From an uncultured Collinsella sp. (GTDB lineage: Bacteria > Actinomycetota > Coriobacteriia > Coriobacteriales > Coriobacteriaceae), in the NCBI GenBank assembly GCA_900544465.1, contig UQVT01000103.1, positions 1 to 7,222 on the forward strand: a stretch of 7,222 nt of DNA. The letters run 5' to 3'. The stretch's first letter is position 1; every line of letters begins with the position of its first letter. Positions 5,757 through 7,222 of the stretch are shown here, in pieces. The notes under the pieces were generated by a model. The model was not told the DNA's origin, made no database searches, and saw only the letters and a list, made by a program, of their open reading frames with translations. The translations under genes and the position numbers were made by a program.

Positions 5757-7058
5757 ATGCAGCGACAGCTAATGGACGAACTCATCGCTTGGAAATCTAG
5801 GTCAAACCGCAAGCCCCTCCTGCTTAAGGGGGCCCGCCAGACGGGAAAAACTTGGCTTCTCAACGAATTCGCAGGCCAGCAGTATCAAAACGTCATCCGT
5901 TTTGACTTTATGCTCGAACCGGGCGCACGTTCGCTGTTCGACGGAAGCCTTGACCCCAAACGCATCATCTCCCAGATAGAGCTCCTGCGCGGCCAGACCA
6001 TAACGCCGACAGACACGCTCATCATCTTCGACGAAATCCAAGAGGCACCGCGTGGCATCACCTCGCTCAAATACTTCAACGAGCTGGCGCCGGAATACCA
6101 TATCATGGCAGCCGGCTCCTATATGGGGCTCGCGCTCCGACGCGAAAACGAGTCGTTCCCCGTCGGCAAGATCGACCAGCTTACCATGCGCCCCATGGGG
6201 TTTGTCGAGTTCGTTCGTGCCGTCAATGGCGATCCGCTCGCAGATGCCATCCTTGCCGCAGACATGGACCTGCTGGCGAACGTTTCCGAAAAGCTCGAGC
6301 GCCTGCTCAAGGAATACCTCGTTGTCGGTGGCATGCCAGAAGTTGTCTCCGCTTTCGCCGCCTCCCACGATTTCATCGAGGCCCGCAGGCTTCAGCAGCA
6401 AATCATCGAAGCTTATGAATCCGATTTTGGCAAGCATGCGCCAGCCCGCATCGTCGAGCGCATGAGGCTGGTTTGGAAATCCCTTCCCGGCCAGCTCGCA
6501 AAGGAAAACAAGAAGTTCGTCTACGGCGCGCTTCGTCCCGGGGCGCGCGCACGCGATTTTGAGGAAAGCCTCCAGTGGCTCATGGACTATGGAATCGTTC
6601 ATAAGGTACCACGTGTTTCCGCCCTAAGAGCACCGCTCACAAGCTACGAGGATCTCTCGGGCTTCAAGCTGTTCTGCATCGACACCGGCATCCTCGGAGC
6701 ACTCTCCGGCCTCACGCCAGCCATTGTTCTGAACGGGCCCGCTGTTTTTACGGAGTTCAAAGGCTCGCTGACCGAGCAATACGTCGCACAGGAGCTTTTG
6801 CTCCAAGGCAATACTCCCGCGTATTGGTCATCCTCCTCCGGCAATGCAGAGACTGACTTTGCCGTCGACCATGCGGGGACCGTGCTTCCGCTCGAGGTCA
6901 AGGCGGCAGAGAATCTCAAAGCAAAGAGCCTGAGGGTTGCCTGCGAGAAGTTCAAGCTCGAGCGCTGCGTGAGAACATCGTTAGCGGCATATAGAGACGA
7001 GGGCACGCTCGTCAACATTCCGCTCTGGGAGATTGGGCAAATCGACAAGCTGGCATAG
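5757..7058 (+). CDS. AAA-family ATPase with DUF4143-like C-terminus (function unknown)
   Basis: 433 residues, typical for the AAA_14/DUF4143 family. The N-terminal P-loop domain has Walker A GARQTGKT (25-32), Walker B LIIFDEIQ (88-95) and a likely sensor segment, MAAGSYMGLAL (117-127). A helical middle (about 160-300) leads to a C-terminal part with GSLTEQYVAQELL, a usual feature of DUF4143. This is followed by Asp367, then Glu380 and Lys382 in LEVKA, a PD-(D/E)XK-like D...ExK arrangement. No signal peptide or membrane segment is seen, so it is probably cytoplasmic. AGGGGG (5747-5752) precedes the ATG by only 4 nt; the next in-frame ATG (5772) has no better site. Family members are common in anaerobe genomes, often in several copies, with no established function; any defence or mobility role is inference. 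It appears monocistronic, is bracketed by 48-bp repeats, and uses AGA/AGG arginine and ATA isoleucine codons more freely than galKT by eye, suggesting acquisition. Confidence 0.9.
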   Translation: MQRQLMDELIAWKSRSNRKPLLLKGARQTGKTWLLNEFAGQQYQNVIRFDFMLEPGARSLFDGSLDPKRIISQIELLRGQTITPTDTLIIFDEIQEAPRGITSLKYFNELAPEYHIMAAGSYMGLALRRENESFPVGKIDQLTMRPMGFVEFVRAVNGDPLADAILAADMDLLANVSEKLERLLKEYLVVGGMPEVVSAFAASHDFIEARRLQQQIIEAYESDFGKHAPARIVERMRLVWKSLPGQLAKENKKFVYGALRPGARARDFEESLQWLMDYGIVHKVPRVSALRAPLTSYEDLSGFKLFCIDTGILGALSGLTPAIVLNGPAVFTEFKGSLTEQYVAQELLLQGNTPAYWSSSSGNAETDFAVDHAGTVLPLEVKAAENLKAKSLRVACEKFKLERCVRTSLAAYRDEGTLVNIPLWEIGQIDKLA

Positions 7059-7080
7059 GTGCTGTGGAGGGGTGCCCCGT

Positions 7081-7128
7081 AAGGAGTGTCCCAAACTGCC
7101 GGCAGAAAAGGAACGTCCCTATCTGCCG
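7081..7128 (+). repeat. 48-bp intergenic repeat, right copy
   Basis: Second copy of the element at 5571-5618, 22 nt after the ATPase stop. Here the hairpin is better formed: CGGCAGA (7100-7106) pairs with TCTGCCG (7122-7128), and the intervening sequence continues the stem through one mismatch and a G/U pair on the minus-strand RNA. CTGCCGGCAG (7096-7105) is also a perfect 10-bp palindrome. It resembles a REP- or MITE-like intergenic repeat. It could end transcription weakly, but it has no U-tract. Confidence 0.75.
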
Positions 7129-7222
7129 CATTCCCGAAGCAAGGCAACGCCGATGTCTTGGAAACGACAGCGAGCGGGCCGCATTTGAGACAAGGTGACG
7201 TGAAACGAAAGGGCGCTGACCT
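7129..7222. other. Right edge, no supported gene
   Basis: These bases hold no gene, terminator or RNA I can support. One frame is open from GTG 7086 through the repeat to the window end, and GTG at 7200 follows AAGGTGA closely, but both are too short to judge. Flanking sequence would decide whether a gene starts here. Confidence 0.4.

Noticed and set aside
5576..5800. 74-codon frame with 11-residue HIIRWKNVV-like repeats upstream of the ATPase
   Set aside because: The repeats arise because the DNA period is a multiple of three; the GTG start lacks a convincing ribosome binding site and the frame runs out of phase into the ATPase gene.
7086..7222. Possible start of a new plus-strand gene at GTG 7086 or GTG 7200
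   Set aside because: Too short before the window edge; the first begins inside the 48-bp repeat and the second has a poorly spaced ribosome binding site.

Overview
The window looks like a chromosomal segment of a high-GC, Gram-positive gut actinobacterium, most likely a Coriobacteriia member such as Collinsella. I base this on overall base composition, strongly G/C-ending codons, the style of the flavodiiron protein, LacI regulator and class II GalT, and intergenic repeats of a kind I associate with that group. The assignment is from memory and inspection, not a database search.

Layout. Positions 1-1128 (minus) hold most of an FprA-type flavodiiron protein that detoxifies O2 or NO; its C-terminus lies beyond the window. 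Its leader (1129-1257) has a candidate extended -10 promoter and a 7-bp inverted repeat between promoter and ribosome binding site. Positions 1258-2289 (minus) encode a LacI-family repressor starting at GTG. A 338-bp divergent intergenic region (2290-2627) carries three near-identical sites sharing a 13-bp core, the probable operators. Then come galK (2628-3833) and galT (3824-5452), which overlap and form a translationally coupled Leloir-pathway unit closed by a strong intrinsic terminator (5500-5538). The repressor most likely senses galactose or a derivative and controls both galKT and itself. No galE, mutarotase or sugar transporter is present here.

The right part differs in character. 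Positions 5571-7128 form a repeat-bounded module: a 48-bp element at 5571-5618 recurs at 7081-7128 in the same orientation (41/48 identical). Between them lie three tandem 33-bp-period repeats (5628-5713), a small palindrome on a candidate promoter, and one gene (5757-7058) for an AAA ATPase with a DUF4143-type C-terminus carrying a PD-(D/E)XK-like D...ExK signature. The last 164 bases hold the second repeat and no gene I can support.

The galactose locus is ordinary in gene content but has an unusually clear operator architecture. The most novel-looking part is the repeat-flanked ATPase module with its upstream in-phase repeats.
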